The position numbers were made by a program, and so were the translations under genes. A DNA stretch of 6,372 nucleotides from positions 1-6,372 of the forward strand of contig DBOT01000148.1 in the NCBI GenBank assembly GCA_002299975.1. The letters are read 5' to 3'. Origin of the DNA: Lactobacillaceae bacterium UBA639 (GTDB taxonomy: Bacteria > Bacillota > Bacilli > Lactobacillales > Lactobacillaceae). Positions 1 through 5,564 of this stretch are shown here, piece after piece. The notes under the pieces are model-generated. The model worked only from the letters and a program-made list of their open reading frames with translations, did no database searches and was not told where the DNA came from. Every line of letters begins with the position of its first letter. The first letter of the stretch is position 1.

Positions 1-335
1 TGATCGTGACCTTCACGGTGCCAAACCTGACGGCTGTTATCGCTGCCATCACGACCAGTTTCTTCTTCGGTCCAGAATGGCCAACGATTTACGCCCACAC
101 CTTGGATCAGATCCACGAAAAGAAGTACACCGAAACCGGTGGAGCCTTCATCGTTATGTCACTGATCGGTGGGGCTATCATCCCAGCTGTTCAGGGACGG
201 GTATCTGACCTGAGTGGTTCAATGCAGTTCTCATTCATCGTGCCAGCAATCTGCTTTGCCCTGATTACCCTTTACTTCTGGACAGAGCACCGTTGGGAAA
301 AGCAACACCCTAACGAAGTTCAAGACGGTGAGTAA
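1..335 (+). CDS. FucP-family sugar/H+ symporter (MFS), C-terminal part only
   Basis: This is the last 110 residues of a major facilitator superfamily permease. The reading frame is open to the left edge (first full codon at 3) and stops with TAA at 333-335. About three hydrophobic segments are visible: one around IAAITTSFFFGPEWPTIY, a second around the Gly-rich GGAFIVMSLIGGAIIP, and a third around FIVPAICFALITLYFW. A charged cytoplasmic tail follows. The pattern of aromatic-Pro-Thr-Ile, then SFIVM-like/IGGxIxP, then G-x-VSD resembles the end of the E. coli L-fucose:H+ symporter FucP and related glucose/galactose permeases, which are about 400-440 residues long. It therefore probably imports a hexose or deoxyhexose across the cytoplasmic membrane. 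The substrate cannot be told from this fragment. The GTG at 6 is internal and not a start. The gene ends at a shared bidirectional terminator and converges on pspC and galM; a mutarotase nearby fits a sugar-uptake role. Confidence 0.85.
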   Translation, partial: IVTFTVPNLTAVIAAITTSFFFGPEWPTIYAHTLDQIHEKKYTETGGAFIVMSLIGGAIIPAVQGRVSDLSGSMQFSFIVPAICFALITLYFWTEHRWEKQHPNEVQDGE

Positions 336-353
336 TCCTAACTGAAGATATAC

Positions 354-404
354 AAAAAGAACACTGTTCTGGAGATTTCCCTCCGCAGAGCAGTGTTCTT
401 TTTT
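354..404. terminator. Bidirectional rho-independent terminator between converging genes
   Basis: The arm at 357-370 (AAGAACACTGTTCT) pairs with 387-400 (AGAGCAGTGTTCTT) over 14 positions with a single G-U wobble. Inside it, GGAG at 371-374 can pair with CTCC at 381-384, leaving a six-base loop. On the plus strand the stem runs into TTTTTT (399-404), and on the minus strand the A-run at 354-358 reads as TTTTT. The hairpin can therefore stop the symporter transcript from the left and the pspC/galM transcript from the right. Confidence 0.9.
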
Positions 405-409
405 ATTGT

Positions 410-646
410 TTATTTGCGTTCTTTGAATTCGCCCTCAACAACGTGATCGTCGTCCTTAGCATCGGCGTCGGGCATAATCAAGCCGGCTACCAAGTAGATC
501 AAGCCGACGGGGAAGAATCCCGTCATGACCAGGAGGACGAGGACGATCAGCCGAACAACGGTCGGGTCAATGTGGAAGTAGTCAGCAAGGCCACCGCAGA
601 CTCCGAGGAAAACCTTGTTCTTGGACTTAGTTAATTTCTTCTTCAT
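410..646 (-). CDS. PspC-domain small membrane protein
   Basis: This is a 78-residue protein of the PspC family (phage shock protein C-like), the short stand-alone form common in Firmicutes. The PspC signature is clear: a basic N-terminus, then VFLGVCGGLADYFHIDPTVV at about residues 12-31, followed by a hydrophobic segment at about 32-58 with a Gly/Pro-containing kink (GFFPVGLIYLVAGLIMP). The last 20 residues are acidic and end in EGEFKERK. It should sit in the cytoplasmic membrane. PspC proteins take part in envelope-stress responses in some bacteria, but the role of the short Lactobacillus version is not established. The ATG at 646 was chosen because GGAGG (651-655 on this strand) lies 8 bases upstream; an upstream in-frame start at 673 has no such site. 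The gene is 55 bases downstream of galM on the same strand, has its own likely promoter, and could also be read through from galM. Confidence 0.9.
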   Translation of the reverse strand: MKKKLTKSKNKVFLGVCGGLADYFHIDPTVVRLIVLVLLVMTGFFPVGLIYLVAGLIMPDADAKDDDHVVEGEFKERK

Positions 647-687
647 AGGCGAAACCTCCAATCGAGACGACATCAGTTACTACCTTA

Positions 688-696
688 ATTATATCA
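688..696 (-). promoter_or_regulatory. Extended -10 promoter for the PspC gene
   Basis: On the minus strand, TGATATAAT is a perfect TGn-TATAAT extended -10. It lies about 42 bases before the pspC ATG, just past the galM stop codon. The expected -35 position falls within the last galM codons and matches poorly (GAGTAC at 17 bases spacing), which an extended -10 can tolerate. It would give pspC a leader of roughly 35 bases and expression independent of galM. Confidence 0.6.
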
Positions 697-701
697 TTCT
701 T

Positions 702-1748
702 TTAAGCGAAGTACTCGTAGCGCAGCTGGAAGTGTTCAGGGTGGCCAGGACGCAGCGCAATGTCACCAAATTGTGGGTGGTGCGGGGCGTCTGGCAGGGT
801 TTGACCTTCAAGGGCGATGGCAAACCAGCTGCCAGCAGGGCGGTTGTAGTCCTCGACTTTGAGGCCATTAGCAGTGTAAACCACCAGGCCGTTACGGTCA
901 GAATACATCTTGATCTTACGACCCGTGGCGGCATCCATCAGTACGGCAACTGGTTCGTGGGCCAGCCGGTTACTTGGGAGAACCACGAAGGCATCATCGA
1001 AGCCTCCTTCTGGGTTGTGTTCCTCTTGCAGGTGTTGGAGCGCCGTCCCCAGAACGGTTGGGTAGTGGAAGTCAAACGGGGTGTTCTTATTAAGAATCTT
1101 CTTCCCGGTTGGCAGTTTCTCGTTATCCAGTTGCAAGTGGTACTTGGAGTTGAGGGTCAGAACGTGGCCCTGAATGGTCTTGGCCTCCCCAGACAGGTTC
1201 CAGTAAGTATGGCTGGTTGGGTTGAAGAGAGTCTTCGCGTCCGTTTGACCATCAAAGTCAATTGTGACGCTGTTATCGTTGGCCAGGGTATAGGTAACCT
1301 TGACGTCTTCCTTACCTGGGAAGTGGTCGGTGGTTGTATCAATGCTGGTGGTTAGGATAGCCTGCAATTTGTCGCCGTCCTGCTTGGTTTCCACTTGGTA
1401 GAACTGCTGGGCCAGTCCGTTAGCGCCACCATGGAGGAGGTTATCCCCTTCATTAGTTGGGACACTGTATGACTGACCATCGATGTCAAAGTCACCGCCA
1501 GCAATTCGCCCAGCAACCCGGCCGACAATCCGCCCGGCATAGAGACCACCGTGTTCGATGTATGGATCGAAGGTATCGGCGGCGAGGAGGAGGTTGACAC
1601 GGCCGCCACGGGTATTAGGAACCATGTAGGCCTGCCAAATCCCCGCGAAGTTGAGGACACTGATGCTGACATTGTTATCGTTGGTCAGGGTGTACTTCAT
1701 GACATCCTGGTTACGGTATTCACCGAATTTTTCCGTTGAAATCTTCAT
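702..1748 (-). CDS. galM: Aldose 1-epimerase (galactose mutarotase)
   Basis: This 348-residue cytoplasmic enzyme interconverts alpha and beta anomers of galactose, glucose and related aldoses, feeding the Leland pathway and other hexose routes. The family's landmarks are all present: GRIVGRVAGRIAGG (about 73-86, with the substrate-binding Arg at 81), NEGDNLLHGG with His106, NPTSHTYWNLSG with His180, GGFDDAF with Asp251, and ALEGQTLPD with the catalytic base Glu314. The spacings Arg81-His106-His180 equal those of Arg71-His96-His170 in Lactococcus lactis GalM, so the active site looks intact and the length is normal. The start is the ATG at 1748: AGGAGG ends 9 bases upstream, whereas the in-frame TTG six bases earlier would be too close to it. 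The gene is divergent from tetR and precedes pspC. No galK, galT or galE is in view, so its link to a gal operon cannot be judged here. Confidence 0.95.
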   Translation of the reverse strand: MKISTEKFGEYRNQDVMKYTLTNDNNVSISVLNFAGIWQAYMVPNTRGGRVNLLLAADTFDPYIEHGGLYAGRIVGRVAGRIAGGDFDIDGQSYSVPTNEGDNLLHGGANGLAQQFYQVETKQDGDKLQAILTTSIDTTTDHFPGKEDVKVTYTLANDNSVTIDFDGQTDAKTLFNPTSHTYWNLSGEAKTIQGHVLTLNSKYHLQLDNEKLPTGKKILNKNTPFDFHYPTVLGTALQHLQEEHNPEGGFDDAFVVLPSNRLAHEPVAVLMDAATGRKIKMYSDRNGLVVYTANGLKVEDYNRPAGSWFAIALEGQTLPDAPHHPQFGDIALRPGHPEHFQLRYEYFA

Positions 1749-1784
1749 GATCAAACGCCTCCTGCATATTTACTTTCACTTGCG

Positions 1785-1793
1785 ATTGTAGCA
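1785..1793 (-). promoter_or_regulatory. Candidate extended -10 promoter for galM
   Basis: The minus strand reads TGCTACAAT, an extended -10 (TGn plus TACAAT, five of six to consensus), about 36 bases before the galM ATG. No good -35 stands at 16-18 bases; TTGCAA at 1812-1817 is 21 bases away from TACAAT, but is 16 bases from an overlapping weaker TATGCT (1790-1795). Alternative promoters further upstream are possible. Confidence 0.4.
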
Positions 1794-1963
1794 TATTCCC
1801 TGAGATATCCATTGCAATTTGGCCAATTCTAATCTAAATATAGGATTTTTATACGGATTAGGACAAAAACAAAGGATAATCATTGTAGTACACATTTTCC
1901 CATGTACCGGCACATTTTTGAACCATTGTCTCATTTAGAAACGAACCTTCTCAAAAAGCTCTG

Positions 1964-1990
1964 TTGTTTAATATTAGAACGTTATATAGT
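1964..1990 (+). promoter_or_regulatory. Candidate promoter of the tetR-yhgE operon
   Basis: TATAGT at 1985-1990 is a good -10 (five of six) placed 38 bases before the tetR ATG. TTGTTT at 1964-1969 is the best -35 but is only 15 bases away; CTGTTG at 1961-1966 would give 18. An imperfect dyad overlaps the -10, which would suit repression by the encoded TetR protein. Confidence 0.4.
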
Positions 1991-2028
1991 ATTTATGATG
2001 AAAACGCAACAGAAGGGAGGAATAGTTG

Positions 2029-2571
2029 ATGCGTGTTACACGAACAGTTCGGGATTTTCAAAATGCCCTACTGGTTTTGTTGGAGAATAACTCGTTTGAC
2101 CATTTGACAGTCGATCAGATTTGTAAGGAGGCCTTGTTGCACCGAAGCAGTTTCTACCGTTACTTCAATGATAAGTATGACTTGTTGGAGCAGACGCTGA
2201 AGACTAAGGTTGTGCAGATCGTTGATAGTGGCAGTTCAGAAGACGACATTCTTAAGCACTTTATTATTTATATCAATCAACACCGGAATGTGGTCCGGCA
2301 TCTGGCCGCCAGCGACTCACACAGCTCACTGTATTCTGAGATGCTGCAGATCCTGACGCAGATCTTCTTGGAACGACGCGAACAGGAGAGTAAGGACCCG
2401 GTTATCCAGGCCTTGCAGAAGTCAGATAATCCGGAACTACTAGCCTACACACTGAGCGGCTCGATTTTGGGTGGTTTCCATTGGTGGCAGAGCAAGAACT
2501 ATGACGTGCCCGTTGAAGAGATTGTCGACTTCGTGCGGGAGACGGTCCATACCCTTTCCGAGCGCCAGTAA
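2029..2571 (+). CDS. TetR/AcrR-family transcriptional regulator
   Basis: This 180-residue dimeric DNA-binding repressor has a TetR_N domain at about residues 5-52: LTVDQICKEA forms helix 2, and LLHRSSFYRYFNDKYDLL holds the recognition helix with the family's typical xxFYRYFxxK signature. The rest is the helical ligand-binding/dimer part. Its end, with SGSILGGFHWWQS and VPVEEIVDFV, resembles the C-terminal domain seen in many Lactobacillaceae TetR proteins encoded beside YhgE/Pip genes. The ATG at 2029 is preceded by GGGAGG with 8 bases spacing after GGAGG; the in-frame TTG at 2026 would leave only 5. The gene is 28 bases upstream of the yhgE-like gene with no terminator or obvious promoter between them, so the two are probably cotranscribed. 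It most likely represses this operon. The ligand is unknown, and control of galM from the shared intergenic region is possible but unproven. Confidence 0.9.
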   Translation: MRVTRTVRDFQNALLVLLENNSFDHLTVDQICKEALLHRSSFYRYFNDKYDLLEQTLKTKVVQIVDSGSSEDDILKHFIIYINQHRNVVRHLAASDSHSSLYSEMLQILTQIFLERREQESKDPVIQALQKSDNPELLAYTLSGSILGGFHWWQSKNYDVPVEEIVDFVRETVHTLSERQ

Positions 2572-2599
2572 ACAATTAAATTCGAGGTGAAAAGAAAAA

Positions 2600-5422
2600 A
2601 TGTGGGAAATGATCAAGCAGGAATTTAAGAATATCTACCATAATAAAATCCTGCTGGTTTCGACCCTGGTGATCTGTGTTATCCCCTTCCTATACAGTAT
2701 CTTCTTCCTGAAGTCCGTATGGGACCCCTATGGGAATACGCAGGATCTGCCAGTTGCGGTTGTCAACAAGGACATCCCGGTTGAATATCAAGGACGCAAG
2801 ATGGATGTTGGTGATCAGACAATCAAGAATCTGAAGACCAACCACGCCCTGAAGTGGGAATTTGTTTCCGCTAAGAAGGCCCAGGACGGTCTGAAGGGGC
2901 GGAAGTACTACACGGTTGTCACTATTCCGAAGGACTTCTCTAAGAACGCCACGACGGTGCTGGATAAGCATCCGAAGACGATGAAGTTGAAGTATGAGAC
3001 CAACGATTCACTGAACATGATTGGTGAAGTTATCTCCCAGATGGGGATGCAACGGTTGAACACTAAGATCCGGGCATCAGTTACGAATGCCTACGCTTCA
3101 GCTATGTTCAAGGAACTCCACGTAGTTGGCAAGGGGATGAACCGGGCTGCCAGTGGTGCTAAGCAGCTCGACAGCGGGATCGTAACCCTGAACAACGGGG
3201 TTAACCAATACGTTGCCGGGGTTAGCCAGGTCAACAATGGTGTTCAGGAGCTGCGAATGGGTGTTGCTCCGCTGACGGCGGGTGCTGCCCAATTAGCTAG
3301 CGGTAGTCAGACCCTCGCCACCGGGATCCAACAGTACACTGGTGGTGTTGGCCTCCTCGGCGCCGGGGTCAGTCAGTTAGTTGCCAACTCTGGTGCTTTG
3401 AACAGCGGTGCCAGCCAGCTTCAAGCTGGTGTTGGCCAGTTTGCTGGCGGGGTTAACCAACTGAATGCTGGTCTGGGGACCCTGGATAGTAACAGTGCTG
3501 CACTTCGGCAAGGTGGTGCTCAGCTTGCTGGTGGTGCTGGCCAGTTGGCAACTGGTGCTAATACTCTGGCAAATGGAATTGCCGGTGGGACAAGCCAGCT
3601 TGCAAATGGTGCTAACACGATTAATAACCAGGTAACTAGTTCCCTTAGTGGAATCAATACTGAGGGAATTATGGGTGCTCTGAACCAGGCTGACCAGATG
3701 AAGGGGAGCATTGCTCAATTAAGTACCGCCCTTGGCCAAGCAAAAACGTCCCTGACCCAAGCTTCTGCTGCCGCTGGTAAGCTTCAGGAGGCTGGTGGTG
3801 CCATTAGTAGTGCTCAAGGTGAACTTGGCAAGTTGAGTGGCGTGGCTGGTAATGATGCTAAAATTGCTTCTACAGCTGCTGCTCTTGCTGGAAGCACGAG
3901 TGATGACAAAATCAAGGGTCAATTGCAAGAAATTGCCGGAATGGCCAAGTCCAACGCTGAGACCATTCAAGGAATGTCTGGAACTTTGCAACAGATGAGT
4001 GCCCTTAGCGGTAGTCTTAAGGATCTTCAATCTCAATTGGGGAACTTGAGTAATATGTCTGGAACAATTGATCAGGCAACTACTGTTATGAACCAGGCTA
4101 ACCAATTACTTGGTCAACTTGATGGCTACAAGGGAACAATTGCTGGTCTGCCAGGGCAGATTAAGGCCTTACAAAATGGTACTGCTCAGCTGGCAGCTGG
4201 CGCTAACCAACTTAATAGTCAGGCCACGGCCGGCGCTAACCAATTGAATTCTGGTGCTAACCAGCTTCAGTCTGGTGCGCAACGTGCCCAGGCTGGTATC
4301 AACCAGTACACGGCTGGTGTTCACACCGCTGCTGCTGGAGCTGGCTTATTAGCTGCCAACACTGGTGCTCTGCAATCCGGTGCTAGCCAACTTGCCAGTG
4401 GTATTGGCCAGTACACGAACGGTGTCGGTCAACTGGGGAGCGGGATTGCTCAGCTGAACGCCAACAGCGGTCAGCTGAACTCCGGTGCCATGCAGTTAGC
4501 CGGCGCGCTTGGTCAGCTCAACAACCAGATTCCAACCCTGGTTGCTGGAGTTAACCAGTTAGCTGCCGGGACGCAACAACTTCAAGACAACTCACCAGCC
4601 CTGATCTCCGGGATTGCTCGGTTGAACGCTGGTGCTGGTCGGTTGGCTTCCTCCCTGGGCAAGGGTGCTAAGGCTATCAATGGTATCAAGCCAACTGCCC
4701 GGACAGCCAAGATGTTTGCTGAACCAACGCAGCTGCAACACAAGAACTACAGTTACGTACCGAACTACGGTCACGCCCTGGCTCCTTACGTTCTGTCTGT
4801 TGCCCTCTACGTTGGAATGCTGGTCTTCAACTTCGTCTACCCAATTCGGCGGATCGCGGCACCAGGCAAGTCCGCAACTGCTTGGTGGGGTAGTAAGGTT
4901 GTGATCGGTAGTACAGCCGCGATCGCCATGGCCGTGGTGGAAGATGCCATCATGATGGCTTTTGGTCTGACTGTTGACCACGTCCCATCCTTCTTCCTCA
5001 CCACGATCTGCTTCGGGTTAGCCTCGATGGCGATTGTGATGTTCCTTTCGATGACCTTCGATAACCCTGGTCGTTTCCTTGCCATGGTTCTGCTGATGCT
5101 GCAACTTGGTGGTTCTGGTGGGACCTTCCCAATGGAAGTTACCATGAAGTTCTACAATGTGATTCACTGGTTCCTGCCAATGACTTACTCTATTCAAGGG
5201 TTACGGCAGTCAATCAGTAGTGGTTTAGGACAGCACTATGCTATGTTCTGTAATTCCGTCCTCCTCGGGATTGCCGTAGTCTTCTTCCTCCTGCTGTGGG
5301 CTTCAATGGCTGGGATTCGTTCTCATACATTTAACCTTTTCCCACGGTTGGACAAGAAACAAAAGTTCCTCGATAAGATGGAAAACGATGGTGGAATCCA
5401 GTCCGATGAGGATAATAAGTAA
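2600..5422 (+). CDS. YhgE/Pip-family membrane protein with Leu-x-x-Gly heptad arrays
   Basis: This 940-residue protein has the full YhgE/Pip layout. The N-terminal part has a cytoplasmic lead, a membrane helix at about residues 17-38, and the family-typical SVWDPYGNTQDLPVAVVNKD just after it. A long extracellular region follows (about 39-725), then a C-terminal ABC-2-like block with about five membrane helices near 726-747, 765-789, 797-818, 825-845 and 883-905, and a charged tail. The extracellular region is dominated by Leu-x-x-Gly heptads (183-340 and 524-688) around a heptad-free centre. Family knowledge: Lactococcus Pip and the related Bacillus YueB are phage receptors, and EsaA of type VII secretion is a distant relative. 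The native role of lone YhgE proteins is not settled. No ATPase or type VII gene is adjacent. The ATG at 2600 has a modest GAGGTG 10 bases upstream; an ATG at 2609 is an alternative. It follows tetR by 28 bases and ends at a terminator. Confidence 0.93.
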   Translation: MWEMIKQEFKNIYHNKILLVSTLVICVIPFLYSIFFLKSVWDPYGNTQDLPVAVVNKDIPVEYQGRKMDVGDQTIKNLKTNHALKWEFVSAKKAQDGLKGRKYYTVVTIPKDFSKNATTVLDKHPKTMKLKYETNDSLNMIGEVISQMGMQRLNTKIRASVTNAYASAMFKELHVVGKGMNRAASGAKQLDSGIVTLNNGVNQYVAGVSQVNNGVQELRMGVAPLTAGAAQLASGSQTLATGIQQYTGGVGLLGAGVSQLVANSGALNSGASQLQAGVGQFAGGVNQLNAGLGTLDSNSAALRQGGAQLAGGAGQLATGANTLANGIAGGTSQLANGANTINNQVTSSLSGINTEGIMGALNQADQMKGSIAQLSTALGQAKTSLTQASAAAGKLQEAGGAISSAQGELGKLSGVAGNDAKIASTAAALAGSTSDDKIKGQLQEIAGMAKSNAETIQGMSGTLQQMSALSGSLKDLQSQLGNLSNMSGTIDQATTVMNQANQLLGQLDGYKGTIAGLPGQIKALQNGTAQLAAGANQLNSQATAGANQLNSGANQLQSGAQRAQAGINQYTAGVHTAAAGAGLLAANTGALQSGASQLASGIGQYTNGVGQLGSGIAQLNANSGQLNSGAMQLAGALGQLNNQIPTLVAGVNQLAAGTQQLQDNSPALISGIARLNAGAGRLASSLGKGAKAINGIKPTARTAKMFAEPTQLQHKNYSYVPNYGHALAPYVLSVALYVGMLVFNFVYPIRRIAAPGKSATAWWGSKVVIGSTAAIAMAVVEDAIMMAFGLTVDHVPSFFLTTICFGLASMAIVMFLSMTFDNPGRFLAMVLLMLQLGGSGGTFPMEVTMKFYNVIHWFLPMTYSIQGLRQSISSGLGQHYAMFCNSVLLGIAVVFFLLLWASMAGIRSHTFNLFPRLDKKQKFLDKMENDGGIQSDEDNK
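3146..3586 (+). repeat. First heptad array of the YhgE-like protein (21 units)
   Basis: Residues 183-329 are 21 consecutive seven-residue units without a single phase break. The unit is roughly [L/Y/F]-x-x-G-x-x-[Q/T], for example LNSGASQ, LQAGVGQ and FAGGVNQ. At residues 260 and 295, 35 residues apart, the Gly slot is Asn (LVANSGA, LDSNSAA). This is the known Leu-x-x-Gly heptad repeat of YhgE/Pip proteins. After the array a four-residue skip (GTSQ, 330-333) is followed by one more unit. Confidence 0.9.
3323..3547 (+). repeat. 75-residue internal duplication, copy 1
   Basis: Residues 242-316 align without gaps to residues 566-640 of the same protein, with 41 of 75 identical by hand count. 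The strongest stretch is ANSGALNSGASQL against ANTGALQSGASQL. The Asn-containing heptads fall in the same places in both copies. Part of the identity is due to the shared heptad consensus. Confidence 0.65.
4223..4663 (+). repeat. Second heptad array of the YhgE-like protein (21 units)
   Basis: Residues 542-688 are again 21 unbroken heptads of the same type, for example LNSGANQ, LQSGASQ and LASGIGQ. Asn replaces the Gly at 584, 619 and 661 (LAANTGA, LNANSGQ, LQDNSPA). Two more heptads (524-537) precede it, separated by a four-residue skip LNSQ at 538-541. The last units (LISGIAR, LNAGAGR, LASSLGK) become basic as the chain approaches the membrane block. Confidence 0.9.
4295..4519 (+). repeat. 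75-residue internal duplication, copy 2
   Basis: Residues 566-640 are the second copy of the block seen at residues 242-316, displaced by 324 residues (972 bases). The codons differ widely between copies, so the duplication, if real, is old rather than recent. Confidence 0.65.
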
Positions 5423-5430
5423 TTAATAAT

Positions 5431-5463
5431 GCGCTCGTTGCCATAATGGTAACGGGCGCTTTT
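5431..5463 (+). terminator. Rho-independent terminator of the tetR-yhgE operon
   Basis: The arm GCGCTCGTTGCC (5431-5442) pairs with GGTAACGGGCGC (5448-5459) over 12 positions, two of them G-U wobbles, around a five-base loop ATAAT. It is followed by TTTT and a further T-rich run. It starts 8 bases after the yhgE stop codon and separates the operon from the dehydrogenase gene. Confidence 0.9.
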
Positions 5464-5471
5464 GTGTCTTA

Positions 5472-5490
5472 TGCCGATACTTATCGGGCA
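5472..5490. promoter_or_regulatory. Small dyad upstream of the dehydrogenase promoter
   Basis: CCGATA-CT-TATCGG (5474-5487) is a perfect six-base inverted repeat. It extends to TGCCGATA and TATCGGGCA if one extra G is allowed. It lies 10-28 bases upstream of the -35, past the yhgE terminator and its T-run, with no T-tract of its own, so an operator or activator site is more likely than a terminator. No regulator could be assigned. Confidence 0.35.
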
Positions 5491-5499
5491 ATCTTTAGA

Positions 5500-5528
5500 G
5501 TGACGACTGATAAGTTCAGTGTTATTCT
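5500..5528 (+). promoter_or_regulatory. Promoter of the D-2-hydroxyacid dehydrogenase gene
   Basis: GTGACG at 5500-5505 (four of six to TTGACA) and TATTCT at 5523-5528 (four of six to TATAAT) are spaced by exactly 17 bases. A TGn extended -10 precedes TATTCT (5520-5522). The predicted start near 5535 leaves about 30 bases of leader to the ATG. The 15-base dyad ACTGA-N5-TCAGT (5506-5520) fills the spacer between the two boxes. Confidence 0.55.
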
Positions 5529-5564
5529 ATTAATGTAAGAGCTTTCAGAAAAGGAATGAGTACT

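Larger units (their letters stand above)
1749..2028. other. Divergent intergenic region between galM and the TetR gene
   Basis: This 280-base AT-rich stretch separates two divergent genes and holds no convincing ORF. It must carry the galM promoter on the minus strand and the tetR promoter on the plus strand. Short symmetrical elements lie within it: two abutting perfect 8-base palindromes at 1811-1826, an inverted repeat GTACA...TGTAC at 1888-1892/1903-1907, CACATTTT repeated directly at 1891-1898 and 1911-1918, and an imperfect dyad over 1970-1993. A second minus-strand promoter candidate (TTGTCC at 1861-1866, 18 bases, TATATT at 1837-1842) and a weak plus-strand GATAAT at 1875-1880 are possible. 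No terminator-like hairpin or riboswitch fold was recognised. Confidence 0.7.

Noticed and set aside
615..1355. 246-codon plus-strand open frame opposite galM
   Set aside because: It lies antisense to a gene with intact mutarotase motifs, has no recognisable domain, and begins inside pspC. It is a shadow frame.
1999..2012. TGAAAACG resembling half of a catabolite-responsive element near the tetR start
   Set aside because: The right half fails the consensus at two positions of even the relaxed pattern (no final CW), so it was not called a cre site.
1902..2090. 62-codon plus-strand frame overlapping the start of tetR
   Set aside because: It lacks a ribosome binding site, runs through the tetR promoter region and overlaps the well-supported tetR frame.
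3377..4105. Several long minus-strand frames inside the yhgE-like gene
   Set aside because: They arise because the repetitive Gly/Ala/Gln/Leu codons give few stops on the other strand. None has a start signal or a recognisable protein pattern.
3146..4663. Possible tandem DNA repeat, CRISPR-like or phase-variable repeat in the yhgE-like gene
   Set aside because: Periodicity exists at the protein level (7 residues), but the 21-base DNA units vary in codon use. There are no identical tandem units or homopolymer tracts that would suggest slippage, and no repeat-spacer structure.
4592..5145. Overlapping plus- and minus-strand frames in the C-terminal part of the yhgE-like gene
   Set aside because: The membrane-helix frame of the YhgE protein continues through here without interruption. 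The others are shadows with no ribosome binding site seen.
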